Assembly: GCF_000026185.1 (NCBI RefSeq)
Contig: NC_010694.1
Span: 496,001 to 560,000 of the forward strand
Direction: 5' to 3'
Source: Erwinia tasmaniensis Et1/99
GTDB taxonomy: Bacteria > Pseudomonadota > Gammaproteobacteria > Enterobacterales > Enterobacteriaceae
DNA length: 64,000 nt
Shown here piece after piece: positions 21,874 to 30,747 of the stretch. Below the pieces are notes generated by a model that was not told the DNA's origin, made no database searches, and saw only the letters and a program-made list of their open reading frames with translations. Numbering within the stretch: the stretch's first letter is position 1; every line of letters starts with the position of its first letter. Both the position numbers and the translations under genes were made by a program.

Positions 21874-23346
21874 ATGTCCAGACTGAATCCTATTCTGGCC
21901 GCCAGCGCGCAAAGCAGCGAGGCTTACCAGCAGGCGATAGCACAAAGCAGTGAGGCCGTGGTGCAGTGGCTGCGACAGCCTGAGATGTATCAGGGGAAAA
22001 CCGTTGCCGAACTGCGTGAACGTATCGCGCTGGATTTTAATCCTGAGGGCCTGGGCAACCAGGCCGCCATTGAGCGTGCGGTTGAATTCTTTTTGAAAGA
22101 CAGCCTCGCGGTGCATCACCCGCAGTGCGTGGCGCATCTTCACTGCCCAAGCCTGGTGATCAGCCAGGCTGCCGAGGTGCTGATCAACGCCACCAACCAA
22201 AGCATGGACTCCTGGGATCAAAGCCCGTCCGCCACCATCATTGAGATGAAGCTGATCGAATGGCTGCGTACCAGGGTTGGCTACCAGGCTGGCGATGCCG
22301 GCGTATTCACCAGCGGCGGCACCCAAAGTAACCTGATGGGCCTGATGCTGGCGCGCGATGCCTTCTTTGCTCGTCAGGGCCACTCCATCCAGCAGGATGG
22401 GCTGGTAGGCGATCTGCGCAAGATTAAAGTGCTGTGCTCTGAAAACGCCCACTTCTCGGTGCAGAAGAATATGGCGCTGATGGGGCTGGGCTATCAGTCG
22501 GTCACGCTGGTGAAAACCGATCGCCTCGCGCGCATGGACATCAACGATCTGGCGGAAAAAGTGGCGCTGGCTCAGGCCAACGGCGAGCAGATCCTCGCGA
22601 TTGTCGCCACCGCCGGCACCACTGACGCTGGCGCTATCGATCCGCTGCGTGCGATTGCGCAACTGGCGGCAGAGCACCAGATCTGGGTGCATGTTGATGC
22701 CGCATGGGGCGGCGCGCTGCTGATGTCTGAACAGTATCGTCACTACCTGGACGGTATTGAGCTGGTGGATTCCGTCACGCTGGACTTCCATAAGCAGTTC
22801 TTCCAGACCATCAGCTGCGGCGCTTTCCTGTTAAAAGAAGCGCGCCACTATGAGCTGATGCGTTATCAGGCCGCTTATCTGAACTCCGAGTTCGACGAAG
22901 CGCAGGGCGTACCCAACCTGGTTTCCAAATCGTTACAGACCACCCGCCGTTTTGACGCGTTAAAACTGTGGATGGGGCTGGAAGCGCTGGGTGAAAAACA
23001 GTATGCCGAGATCATCGATCACGGCGTCACGCTGGCACAGCAGGTAGCGCAGTATGTCGATGAGCAGGCGTCACTGGAGCTGGTGATGCAGCCGCAGCTG
23101 GCCAGCGTGCTGTTCCGCTATCGCCCGCAGCCGCTGGCTGAGGGCAGCGATGCAGCTATTGCGCTGCTCAACCAACAGATTGGCGATGCGCTGCTGGAGT
23201 CCGGGCGTGCCAACGTTGGCGTTACGGAGTTTGCGGGTATCACCTGCCTGAAGATGACGTTGCTGAATCCAACGGTGAGCCTGCAGGATATTAAACTGCT
23301 GCTGGCACTGGTTGAGCGCACGGCAGAGCAGTTGCAGAGTGCCTGA
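21874..23346 (+). CDS. ddc: L-2,4-diaminobutyrate decarboxylase (Ddc)
   Basis: Ddc decarboxylates L-2,4-diaminobutyrate to 1,3-diaminopropane. The 490-residue group II PLP decarboxylase shows FTSGGTQSNL (about residue 145), the conserved VHVDAAWGG (about residue 272) and the cofactor lysine in LDFHKQFFQ (Lys307). Start is the ATG at 21874, seven bases after GGAG; a GTG directly before it is too close to that site. It forms a two-gene operon with dat. No carboxynorspermidine synthase genes lie next to it, so the local product stops at 1,3-diaminopropane. Confidence 0.95.
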   Translation: MSRLNPILAASAQSSEAYQQAIAQSSEAVVQWLRQPEMYQGKTVAELRERIALDFNPEGLGNQAAIERAVEFFLKDSLAVHHPQCVAHLHCPSLVISQAAEVLINATNQSMDSWDQSPSATIIEMKLIEWLRTRVGYQAGDAGVFTSGGTQSNLMGLMLARDAFFARQGHSIQQDGLVGDLRKIKVLCSENAHFSVQKNMALMGLGYQSVTLVKTDRLARMDINDLAEKVALAQANGEQILAIVATAGTTDAGAIDPLRAIAQLAAEHQIWVHVDAAWGGALLMSEQYRHYLDGIELVDSVTLDFHKQFFQTISCGAFLLKEARHYELMRYQAAYLNSEFDEAQGVPNLVSKSLQTTRRFDALKLWMGLEALGEKQYAEIIDHGVTLAQQVAQYVDEQASLELVMQPQLASVLFRYRPQPLAEGSDAAIALLNQQIGDALLESGRANVGVTEFAGITCLKMTLLNPTVSLQDIKLLLALVERTAEQLQSA

Positions 23347-23353
23347 TATTATA

Positions 23354-23380
23354 GGGGCCGGGCGAAAAGCCCGCCCCTTA
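23354..23380 (+). terminator. hairpin after ddc
   Basis: GGGGCCGGGC and GCCCGCCCC form a stem with one bulged C around a GAAA-type loop, followed by TTAT. It lies eight bases after the ddc stop and is a weak intrinsic terminator candidate. Confidence 0.55.
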
Positions 23381-23442
23381 TACGGTGAGCGCTAAGAGCT
23401 GACCGCGACTTTCTGCCACCCTGAATGATGTGCTTCAGCCCC

Positions 23443-23472
23443 AAAGGCCCGGTGTCTTCACCGGGCCTTTTT
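23443..23472 (+). terminator. terminator between ddc and yghB
   Basis: AAAGGCCCGGTG, a TCTT loop and CACCGGGCC form a long stem followed by TTTTT on the plus strand. On the minus strand it overlaps the end of yghB and has a shorter T tract. It probably stops dat-ddc transcripts and may act in both directions. Confidence 0.8.
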
Positions 23473-24114
23473 GCTGCGAACCACCACCGCAATACTGCCA
23501 ATCAGTCCGATGGAGAGCATCACCAGCGGCAGCACCATCAGGCAGGCCATCATCTGATCTTCATGGCGCTTGATAAATGGCACCTGGCTGATGGCATAAC
23601 CCAGGCCGACCAGAATCGCCACCCACAGCAACCCGCTTAGCCAGTTGAACAGCTGAAAGCGGCCGTTTTTCAGGCCGGAAATTCCGGCAAGCGTCGGCAG
23701 GATAGTACGGACAAAAGCTAAAAATCGCCCGAGCAGCAGAGCCATCAGCCCGTGACGATTGAAAAGATGCCATGCGCGCTGTTGATACTGTTCGGGAAGA
23801 TGGAACAACCAGCTTTTCACCAGCCGGGTATTACCCAACCAGCGGCCTTGCAGATAGCCCAGCCAACAGCCCAGACTGGCCGCCACGGTCAGGATCATCA
23901 TGGTGGGAATAAAGTTCATTACCCCTTTGGCGATCATGGCTCCTGCCAGCAGCAGCAGACTGTCGCCCGGTAAAAAGGCGGCTGGAAGCAGGCCATTCTC
24001 TAATAGCAACGTCAAAAACATCACCCCATAAACAATCCAAATAACGTTCGGATTGGCCAGCGCGGCAAAGTCCTGATGCCAGAGCGCCTTGACAATCTCG
24101 TACAGTACATCCAT
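23458..24114 (-). CDS. yghB: YghB, DedA-family inner-membrane protein
   Basis: The 218-residue polytopic membrane protein belongs to the DedA (SNARE-associated) family. In E. coli YghB and its paralogue YqjA are redundantly needed for normal division, proton-motive-force homeostasis and temperature tolerance, and family members are linked to lipid-carrier flipping. The family signature is seen in [22 protein letters not shown] (about residues 37-58) and [16 protein letters not shown] (about residue 128), with acidic and arginine residues inside membrane segments. Location next to metC identifies it as yghB rather than yqjA. Confidence 0.93.
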   Translation of the reverse strand: MDVLYEIVKALWHQDFAALANPNVIWIVYGVMFLTLLLENGLLPAAFLPGDSLLLLAGAMIAKGVMNFIPTMMILTVAASLGCWLGYLQGRWLGNTRLVKSWLFHLPEQYQQRAWHLFNRHGLMALLLGRFLAFVRTILPTLAGISGLKNGRFQLFNWLSGLLWVAILVGLGYAISQVPFIKRHEDQMMACLMVLPLVMLSIGLIGSIAVVVRSKKAR

Positions 24115-24283
24115 TTGTTTTCCTGTCTATCCCGTTGCTTTGATATCCAACCCTGCGGCAAGAGTGGCAGTTGACCGAGCTACATGCCGCAACGTCAATA
24201 AGTTTAGCTATTCTAGCGTCATTATGCGCGAGACGCCGGACAAAGACCTGTAGATCGTAAGGTTTCTCTATCTCATTCAGCTT

Positions 24284-25474
24284 TTATTGGTGTAAACGTT
24301 CAAAGCCCTTGCGCAAATCGTCTATAAGATCGTCTACATTTTCCAGCCCGATATGCAAACGCACCAGGGTGCCGCTAAAGTCAACCGCCCCGGCAGGGCG
24401 GATGGCTGCCAGTTCTTCCGGCTGGTTGGCAAGGATCAGCGACTCGTAACCCCCCCAGGAGTAGGCCATGCTGAAGTGGGTAAAATTATCCAGATAGTGC
24501 GCGAGCTGCGTATCGCTGACTTTTTCCTTTAAAACGAAGGAAAACAGGCCGCTGCTGCCGGTGAAGTCCCGCTGCCAGAACGCATGGCCCTTACACTGCG
24601 GCAGGGCAGGATGGTTGACCACCGCCACTTCCGGGCGTTCGGCCAGCCACCGTGCGACCTGAATGGCGCTCTGTTCGTGCTGGCGCAGGCGTACTGCCAG
24701 GGTGCGCAGGCCGCGGCTGGCCATGTAAGCGGTATCGGCGTCAACCATTTGCCCCATCAGGTAGGAATTTTCCCGCAGCTGTGGCCAGCAGCGCTGGTTA
24801 GCAACGGCGGTGCCGATCATCGCGTCGGAATGGCCAATCAGATATTTTGTTCCGGCCTGAATAGAAATATCGACGCCGAAATCCAGCGCACGGAACAGAA
24901 CTCCAGCTCCCCAGGTGTTATCGATTATAATGATCGCTTCCGGCGCTTTGCTGCGCACCGCCGCGACGATGGCAGGGACATCCTGCACTTCCATAGTAAT
25001 TGAGGCCGGAGATTCAAGAAAAACCACGCGGGTGTTCGGCTGCACCTGTTCGGCAATTTCACACCCTGAGCTGTGGTCAAACCAGGTGGTGCTGACATTC
25101 ATCTTACTGAGGATTTTTGTACAGAAGTCCTGGGTGGGTTCATACACGCTGCCGCTCATTAATACGTTATCCCCGGCAGAAACAAACGCAAGGATGGCAT
25201 TGGCCACCGCCGCTGCACCGCAGGGATAAAGTGAGCAGCCTGCGCCACCTTCCAGCTCGGTCATCGCTTCCTGTAGCGAAAAGTGGGTCAGAGTTCCCCG
25301 ACGGCCATAAAACAGCTCGCCGTCTGCGCGTCCTGCCGTAGCGCGTTTTTTTTCAGCCATGCTTTCAAATACCAGTGAGGAAGCTCGCTGGATCACCGGG
25401 TTTACCGAACCCTGAGTATACCGTTTGCTGCGTCCGGCACTGACGAGCGCCGTTTCAAGTTTTTTGCTGTTCAT
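24284..25474 (-). CDS. metC: Cystathionine beta-lyase (MetC)
   Basis: MetC cleaves cystathionine to homocysteine, pyruvate and ammonia in methionine synthesis. The 396-residue PLP enzyme carries YGRRGTLTH (about residue 56), the PLP-aspartate in [10 protein letters not shown] (about residue 185) and the Schiff-base Lys210 in [12 protein letters not shown], the same number as in E. coli. Start [10 protein letters not shown] at 25474 follows AGGACTTTC; the frame extends upstream to a non-conserved start. It diverges from exbB, exactly as in E. coli. Confidence 0.97.
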   Translation of the reverse strand: MNSKKLETALVSAGRSKRYTQGSVNPVIQRASSLVFESMAEKKRATAGRADGELFYGRRGTLTHFSLQEAMTELEGGAGCSLYPCGAAAVANAILAFVSAGDNVLMSGSVYEPTQDFCTKILSKMNVSTTWFDHSSGCEIAEQVQPNTRVVFLESPASITMEVQDVPAIVAAVRSKAPEAIIIIDNTWGAGVLFRALDFGVDISIQAGTKYLIGHSDAMIGTAVANQRCWPQLRENSYLMGQMVDADTAYMASRGLRTLAVRLRQHEQSAIQVARWLAERPEVAVVNHPALPQCKGHAFWQRDFTGSSGLFSFVLKEKVSDTQLAHYLDNFTHFSMAYSWGGYESLILANQPEELAAIRPAGAVDFSGTLVRLHIGLENVDDLIDDLRKGFERLHQ

Positions 25475-25628
25475 GAAAGTCCTGTGTCCTTTGCCGCCCT
25501 GTTTCAACGTTAACACGCCAGCCGCCGCGACGATATTAAGCCGTGGGGTAAGTGATAAAAAAATACCGTCCTGATGGCAGCCGCCACTAAGGGAAATAAG
25601 TGTAAAAAACGTCCCGTTTAAGGTAAAT

Positions 25629-25647
25629 AGTAATGAGACACACTATC
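25629..25647. promoter_or_regulatory. weak Fur-box-like site upstream of exbB
   Basis: The stretch AGTAATGAGACACACTATC matches 13 of 19 positions of the Fur consensus and lies about 70 bases upstream of the exbB start. exbBD is Fur-regulated in E. coli, so a Fur site is expected here, but the match is modest. Confidence 0.35.
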
Positions 25648-25716
25648 AATTCACGACCGTTTTGTTATCATTCGCACTGAATTTTTTTGGTCGATAATCA
25701 GACCCGGAGAGGCAGC

Positions 25717-26451
25717 GTGACAAATAATTTGATGCAGATGGATCTGTCCGTCTGGGGCATGTACCAGCATGCGGACATCGTGGTAAAAGCGGTGATGATA
25801 GGCCTTTTGTTGGCATCGGTTGTCACCTGGGCGATTTTCTTCAGCAAAAGTATTGAATTAAGCCGCGCGCGCAAGCGTCTTAAGCGCGAGCAGGCTCTAC
25901 TGGCAAACGCGCGTTCGCTGGAAAATGCAGCGCAGGTCTGTGAGGGTTTTCATCATCAGAGTCTCAGCAGTTTGCTGGTTAGCGAAGCGGTCAACGAGCT
26001 GGAGCTGTCCGTCGGTTCTGACGACAACAACGGTATTAAAGAGCGTACCGCCTTTCGTCTTGAGCGCCGGGTGGCCGCCATCAGCCGCCATGCGGGCCGT
26101 GGTAACGGTTTTCTCGCCACTATCGGCGCGGTGGCACCGTTCATCGGCCTGTTCGGAACCGTGTGGGGCATCATGAACAGCTTTATCGGCATCGCTCAAA
26201 CCCAGACCACAAATCTGGCGGTTGTGGCTCCCGGTATCGCCGAAGCGCTGCTGGCTACCGCCATTGGTCTGGTTGCGGCTATCCCCGCCGTGGTCATCTA
26301 TAACGTATTTGCCCGCACCATCGGTAGCTATAAAGCCTCGCTCGGGGATGTGGCGGCGCAGGTTCTGCTATTACAAAGCCGCGATTTGGATCTCGCTTCT
26401 AGCGAAAGCCCTCACCGCGTCCAGCCTGCTCAGAAGCTGCGGGTGGGTTAA
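25717..26451 (+). CDS. exbB: ExbB, TonB-system energiser
   Basis: ExbB forms a pentameric inner-membrane proton channel that, with ExbD, energises TonB for uptake through outer-membrane receptors. The 244-residue protein has three membrane segments (about residues 16-40, 130-155 and 165-195). Functional residues match E. coli numbering: Thr148 in LFGTVW and Glu176 in GIAEALLAT. Translation starts at GTG, preceded by GGAGAGG; earlier codons in the frame lack a ribosome site. It is followed after five bases by exbD. tonB itself is not in the window. Confidence 0.97.
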   Translation: MTNNLMQMDLSVWGMYQHADIVVKAVMIGLLLASVVTWAIFFSKSIELSRARKRLKREQALLANARSLENAAQVCEGFHHQSLSSLLVSEAVNELELSVGSDDNNGIKERTAFRLERRVAAISRHAGRGNGFLATIGAVAPFIGLFGTVWGIMNSFIGIAQTQTTNLAVVAPGIAEALLATAIGLVAAIPAVVIYNVFARTIGSYKASLGDVAAQVLLLQSRDLDLASSESPHRVQPAQKLRVG

Positions 26452-26456
26452 GCATT

Positions 26457-26879
26457 ATGGCAATGCGATTGAACGAAGATCTCGATAGTAACGGTGAAAT
26501 GCACGAAATTAACGTGACGCCGTTTATCGATGTGATGCTGGTGCTGCTGATTATCTTTATGGTCGCCGCGCCGCTTGCTACCGTTGACGTCCGTGTCGAT
26601 CTGCCTGCATCTACCAGTGCCCCGCAGCCGCGCCCTGAAAAGCCGGTTTATCTGTCAATCAAAGCGGATAAGCAGCTGTTTATTGGTAATAATGCGGTAA
26701 GCGAAGAAACGCTGATCGACACCCTGACCCAGCAGACTGAAGGCAAAAAAGACACCACTATCTTCTTCCAGGCTGATAAGTCGGTGGATTATGAAACGCT
26801 GATGAGCGTCATGGATAAACTGCGCCAGGCCGGATATCTGAAGATTGGTTTGATGGGCATGGAAACCGCCGGAAAATAA
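26457..26879 (+). CDS. exbD: ExbD, TonB-system energiser
   Basis: ExbD is the partner of ExbB, with a short cytoplasmic tail, one membrane helix and a periplasmic domain. The 140-residue sequence places the essential proton-carrying Asp25 in NVTPFIDVMLVLLIIFMV, followed by a periplasmic globular domain that ends YLKIGLMGMETAGK. It would energise the siderophore receptor encoded at 46-48 kb as well as receptors elsewhere. Confidence 0.97.
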   Translation: MAMRLNEDLDSNGEMHEINVTPFIDVMLVLLIIFMVAAPLATVDVRVDLPASTSAPQPRPEKPVYLSIKADKQLFIGNNAVSEETLIDTLTQQTEGKKDTTIFFQADKSVDYETLMSVMDKLRQAGYLKIGLMGMETAGK

Positions 26880-26906
26880 CCGGGCGGGCGGATGCGGAAT
26901 TTATCA

Positions 26907-26935
26907 GGGCGGCTTACACGCCGCCCTTAATTTTA
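26907..26935 (+). terminator. terminator after exbD
   Basis: GGGCGGC, loop TTACAC, GCCGCCC is followed by TTAATTTT. It lies between the convergent exbD and MFS transporter genes and fits termination of exbBD. Confidence 0.7.
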
Positions 26936-28252
26936 TACCTCGATAGCCGGCTCCAGCAGCCGTTTCACCTGATACTGTTTTACCAGCCGTTTAATAATCA
27001 ACGTACCGATCAGGCCGCAGACGGCGGCGAAAGAGAGCCACACGCCCGGCATCGCCTTATCTCCCGTAACATGGATCAAATAGCTGCATACCGCCGGGGT
27101 AAAGCCGCCAAACAGTGCGGTTGCCAGACTATACGCCAGCGAGAAACCGGTCGCGCGCACCTCGGCGGGCATCACCTCTGCCAGGTAGACCACCATCGCC
27201 CCGTTGTAACTACCGTACAGGAAAGAGAGCCAGAGTTCGGCCGCCAGCAGGTGGGCTAAGCTTGGCGATCCGACCAACCAGTGCAGTACCGGCCATGCGG
27301 TGGCGATCATCAGCACGGTAAACAGCAGCAGCAGCGGGCGGCGGCCAACGCGGTCGGAGAGTGAACCCATGACCGGTAACCAGAATAAATTAGAGACCCC
27401 AACGCACAGGGTCACCAGGAAGCTCTGTTTATCGCTGATCATCAGCACGGTTTTGCCGAATGTCGGCGTGTAGGCGGTGATCATATAAAACATCACTGTG
27501 GTCGTGACCACCATTAACATGCCGGCCAGTACCAGCGCCCAGTTGCGGGCGACCGAGTGAACAATCTGGCGCATAGAGGGATGGTGTTTGCGCTGGCTGA
27601 ATGCTTCCGTTTCTTCCAGCATGCGGCGGATCCAGAACAGGAAGGGGACGATCATACAGCCCACGAAGAACGGTATGCGCCAACCCCAGTCGGTCACTTC
27701 GCCTTTATCCAGAACGTGGTTCAGCAGCAGGCCAAGCAGCGCGGCGAAGATCACGGCAATCTGCTGGCTGGCGGACTGCCAGCTGACGTAGAACCCTTTT
27801 TTCCCCTTCGGTGCAATTTCCGACAGATAAACCGATACGCCGCCCAGTTCGACCCCGGCGGAGAACCCCTGTAACAGGCGACCCAGCAGGATCATAATCG
27901 GTGCCGCCATACCGAGCGTGCTGTAACCGGGCGTGAGCGCGATGGACAACGTGCCAAGCGCCATCAACCCGAGGGTCAGCAGCAGGCCTTTGCGCCGTCC
28001 ATGCCGGTCGATATACGAACCGAGGATAATGGCCCCCAGCGGGCGCATCAGGAAGCCGGCACCAAAGGTCATTAGCGTCAGCATCAGTGAGGCGAAGGGA
28101 TCATCGCCGGGGAAAAAGGTCTTGGCAATGGCAGTGGCGTAATAGCCAAATACCATAAAATCATACATTTCGAGGAAGTTACCGCTGGTAACGTTGAAGA
28201 TGCGTCTGGCACCGCTTTGGCGCGAGGCCGGTGGGTTTACGGTTGAGGTCAT
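26933..28252 (-). CDS. Citrate-proton symporter-like MFS transporter
   Basis: The 439-residue protein is a major facilitator of the metabolite:H+ symporter group and strongly resembles the citrate carriers CitA/CitH and the tricarballylate carrier TcuC. Hallmarks are the N-terminal [19 protein letters not shown], the loop motif [10 protein letters not shown] after the second helix, [22 protein letters not shown], and a second [11 protein letters not shown]. Twelve membrane helices are expected. The exact substrate (citrate, tricarballylate or a related acid) cannot be read from sequence alone. It sits between exbD and yghA, which are neighbours in E. coli, so it looks like an insertion in the backbone. 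Confidence 0.86.
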   Translation of the reverse strand: MTSTVNPPASRQSGARRIFNVTSGNFLEMYDFMVFGYYATAIAKTFFPGDDPFASLMLTLMTFGAGFLMRPLGAIILGSYIDRHGRRKGLLLTLGLMALGTLSIALTPGYSTLGMAAPIMILLGRLLQGFSAGVELGGVSVYLSEIAPKGKKGFYVSWQSASQQIAVIFAALLGLLLNHVLDKGEVTDWGWRIPFFVGCMIVPFLFWIRRMLEETEAFSQRKHHPSMRQIVHSVARNWALVLAGMLMVVTTTVMFYMITAYTPTFGKTVLMISDKQSFLVTLCVGVSNLFWLPVMGSLSDRVGRRPLLLLFTVLMIATAWPVLHWLVGSPSLAHLLAAELWLSFLYGSYNGAMVVYLAEVMPAEVRATGFSLAYSLATALFGGFTPAVCSYLIHVTGDKAMPGVWLSFAAVCGLIGTLIIKRLVKQYQVKRLLEPAIEV

Positions 28253-28458
28253 TAACGTGTCCTTGTGATTTTTTCACCGTTTTAGCCTGTCAGCGCCGTT
28301 TTTAATGTGATGTCAGTCTAATTTTCCAACTGTGCTTGATACATTAATGTAACAAAAATATAACAAACAAGTCTGCTGTTATGAAGAAGTTGGAGGTTGC
28401 ACAACCCGGGAATTCTACGCACGGTGCGTTTATAAATAGCGATCGAACAGATGCCATC

Positions 28459-28489
28459 GAAAAAAAAGCCAGCGGGGTAGCCCGCTGGC
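28459..28489 (-). terminator. rho-independent terminator after yghA
   Basis: On the minus strand GCCAGCGGG, loop CTAC, CCCGCTGGC is followed by an eight-base T tract. It lies about 135 bases beyond the yghA stop and is a strong intrinsic terminator. The rest of the 370-base interval between yghA and the MFS gene shows no gene. Confidence 0.88.
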
Positions 28490-28624
28490 CGGAGAGTTTT
28501 AGCAGGGAGCGAACGCCGACCGCTGTCGCGGATCAACATCCGTCTCTTCGCCGATGCCGGAAACAGGAGCAGCACCGGCTGCGGGGCGTACGGGTCAGTT
28601 TCCTGTCGCCCAGGGAAACGGGAC

Positions 28625-29518
28625 CTAGCCCAAGTGATTACCGCCCGTTACGCCGTGAACCTCGGCGGTGACATAACTGGATTCTTGAGAAGCCAGGTAA
28701 ACATAAACGCCCGCCAGTTCCGCCGGTTGCCCTGCGCGCTTAAGGGGCGTTTGCTGACCGAATGTCGGGATGGCGTCCTGCGGCTGCCCACCGCATATCT
28801 GCAACGGCGTCCAGATCGGTCCCGGCGCCACGCAGTTGACGCGGATCCCTTTAGCGGCAACCTGTTTGGCGAGCGCGCGGGTGTAGGCGATAATTGCCGC
28901 CTTGGTTGAGGCGTAATCCAGCAGGTTGGGGCTGGGCTGGTAGGCCTGGATAGATGATGTCGTAATAATGCTGGCACCCGCGGGCAGGAGCGGAAGGGCC
29001 GCCTGGGTTATCCAGTGCAGGGCAAAGACGTTAGTTTCATACGTTTTGCGGAACTGCTCGCTGCTAAGGTCGGCAACATCTTCCACCGCTACCTGTTTCC
29101 CGGCGACCAGTGCCAGAATATCCAGCCCGCCGAGCGCCTTGTGGGCATCCGCTACCAGCTTTTTGCTGAAGGCTTCTTGACTAATATCTCCCGGCAGCAG
29201 TACGGCCTTACGCCCGGCCTGCTCCACCAGTTTTGCCACTTCTTCCGCATCCTGCTGTTCGTCCGGCAGATAGGAGAGAGCGACATCTGCGCCTTCTCGC
29301 GCATAGGCAATGGCGGCTGCCCGGCCGATCCCCGAATCAGCCCCGGTCACCAGCGCTTTTCGATCCTGCAGACGTCCGCTGCCGCGATAGCTTTTTTCAC
29401 CACAGTCCGGTACCGGGCGCATTTCAGCCTGAACGCCGGGGGCCGGCTGGTGCTGTTTTGGGAAATCAGTGGCTGGGTACTGAGTAAGGGGATTCTGCAT
29501 TTTATATTGGTCTGTCAT
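28625..29518 (-). CDS. yghA: YghA, NADP-dependent short-chain dehydrogenase
   Basis: The 297-residue short-chain dehydrogenase/reductase has an N-terminal extension of about 50 residues typical of YghA-like proteins. Next come the cofactor motif [12 protein letters not shown] (about residue 58), the catalytic serine region TTSSIQAYQ, the YxxxK pair in DYASTKAAI and the APGPIWT segment. The physiological substrate is not established. E. coli keeps yghA next to exbD; here the citrate-type symporter intervenes. Translation starts at an ATG after GGACGA. Confidence 0.93.
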   Translation of the reverse strand: MTDQYKMQNPLTQYPATDFPKQHQPAPGVQAEMRPVPDCGEKSYRGSGRLQDRKALVTGADSGIGRAAAIAYAREGADVALSYLPDEQQDAEEVAKLVEQAGRKAVLLPGDISQEAFSKKLVADAHKALGGLDILALVAGKQVAVEDVADLSSEQFRKTYETNVFALHWITQAALPLLPAGASIITTSSIQAYQPSPNLLDYASTKAAIIAYTRALAKQVAAKGIRVNCVAPGPIWTPLQICGGQPQDAIPTFGQQTPLKRAGQPAELAGVYVYLASQESSYVTAEVHGVTGGNHLG

Positions 29519-29766
29519 TCGTCCTCCAGCTGTCGATTAATTTTTTTTAACCTTCTAAGCTTGGCAGACGGGAGTGATACGTCCAGAAAATGATGATGAT
29601 TTATTTTATCTAGCTGAAATAATTACGAAAAACTATTGTTTTTAAAAATATCAGAACATTGCAAAATATAAATAAACACCGTAATGCACTAATTAATATG
29701 CCACATCAGAATTTAATTCATCAGCGTCAGCCGGGGAGGGGCAACAATGCCCCCCCCGGCAGTCGG
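29519..29766. other. AT-rich interval upstream of yghA
   Basis: About 250 bases between the pilus tip gene and yghA. It is AT-rich near yghA and probably holds the yghA promoter. It carries a GC-rich hairpin just past the pilus operon (listed separately). No gene seen. Confidence 0.5.
29730..29760 (-). terminator. GC-rich hairpin after the pilus operon
   Basis: Reading the minus strand, a perfect-ended inverted repeat (GCCGGGG... with ...CCCCGGC, loop near TTGT) starts seven bases after the stop of the last pilus gene. There is no clear T tract, so it may be a rho-independent terminator of weak type or an RNA-stabilising hairpin. Confidence 0.5.
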
Positions 29767-30747
29767 TTAAAAGGACAAATCAACCGTCACCGTATCGCTG
29801 TAGGACCCCGCCGCTGGCGTGTTCTGGCTGGTGAGGATCAGCGCAGTATAGTTAAAGGTGCGCGTGAGCTGATCGCTGCTGATCGCGTTGGATGCCGAAC
29901 TGGGCACGCGAGCGGAGCCGTTATCGCCCCAGTCGTCTGGGCCGCTGCCCTGATAGATCTGGTAGGCCAGCTGGTTACCGCCGCTGGTCATATAGCGCTG
30001 GTGACCTGTGGCGTGTAACCCGTAGTTTAACCCCACGGTATAAGTACTGCCTTTGGTGCATATGACACTGATTGACTGATTTACCGGCAGGAAGCTGCTT
30101 ACCAGAGGTGCGCTGCCAAAGTTAATCGTCGGGGCGGTAATCGTCGTGCAGTCGTTGGTGATAGTGATGGTCACGTTAATGGGGACGGTGAACGTGCCGG
30201 TTTGTTGTTGGCCCAGTAAGCAGGCCCCGAACAGGCCGATACCGGTACAGATACGGTAAGTAAACAGTACCGACAGCTGGCCGGTATAGGTGCCCGCCGG
30301 CACCACCGCGTTAGGTAGCGTTCGAATATACAACGGAATGGGGAAGACAAATCCCCCGAGTAAATTGGCGAGGTTTATCAACTGGCTCTGGCTGTAGGTG
30401 GTCGCGGTGCCGCCTATCGTCAGCTCGGTGCTGCAGTTCGAGGTGGAACAGAGTTGGATCGGGATGTCGTTCGAATTAAGCGCCAGCTCGCCACGTCCCC
30501 CGGCGTTAGGCGTGGCCCCCACCAGCTGGACGGAAACAAAGTCACTGCTTAGCAGAACCACCAGACCACTGCCGCAGTTAACGGTGATAGTGGTACTGAC
30601 GGTGCTGGGGGTGGTGTTAAGGACAAATGACGTCACCGTACCCAGGCTGGCGTTCACGCTGGTGGGACTGATGCTACATGCCGCCCGCCCTGCCAGGGAA
30701 TACCCCATCATCAGCAAAAAGGTACACAGTAATAGCCGTTTTTTCAT
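29767..30747 (-). CDS. Csu-type pilus tip adhesin (CsuE-like, two spore-coat-U domains)
   Basis: The 326-residue secreted protein has a signal peptide (residues 1-22, ending GRAA) and two tandem spore-coat-protein-U (SCPU) domains, about residues 23-185 and 190-326. Each is Cys-containing and rich in Thr/Ser/Val beta strands, the second ending in the SCPU-typical GSYSDTVTVDLSF. In Acinetobacter Csu pili the two-domain CsuE is the tip adhesin, with hydrophobic finger loops that bind abiotic surfaces. Here the gene is last in the operon and overlaps the usher stop by four bases (ATGA). Its role as tip subunit is inferred from domain number and position. Confidence 0.87.
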   Translation of the reverse strand: MKKRLLLCTFLLMMGYSLAGRAACSISPTSVNASLGTVTSFVLNTTPSTVSTTITVNCGSGLVVLLSSDFVSVQLVGATPNAGGRGELALNSNDIPIQLCSTSNCSTELTIGGTATTYSQSQLINLANLLGGFVFPIPLYIRTLPNAVVPAGTYTGQLSVLFTYRICTGIGLFGACLLGQQQTGTFTVPINVTITITNDCTTITAPTINFGSAPLVSSFLPVNQSISVICTKGSTYTVGLNYGLHATGHQRYMTSGGNQLAYQIYQGSGPDDWGDNGSARVPSSASNAISSDQLTRTFNYTALILTSQNTPAAGSYSDTVTVDLSF

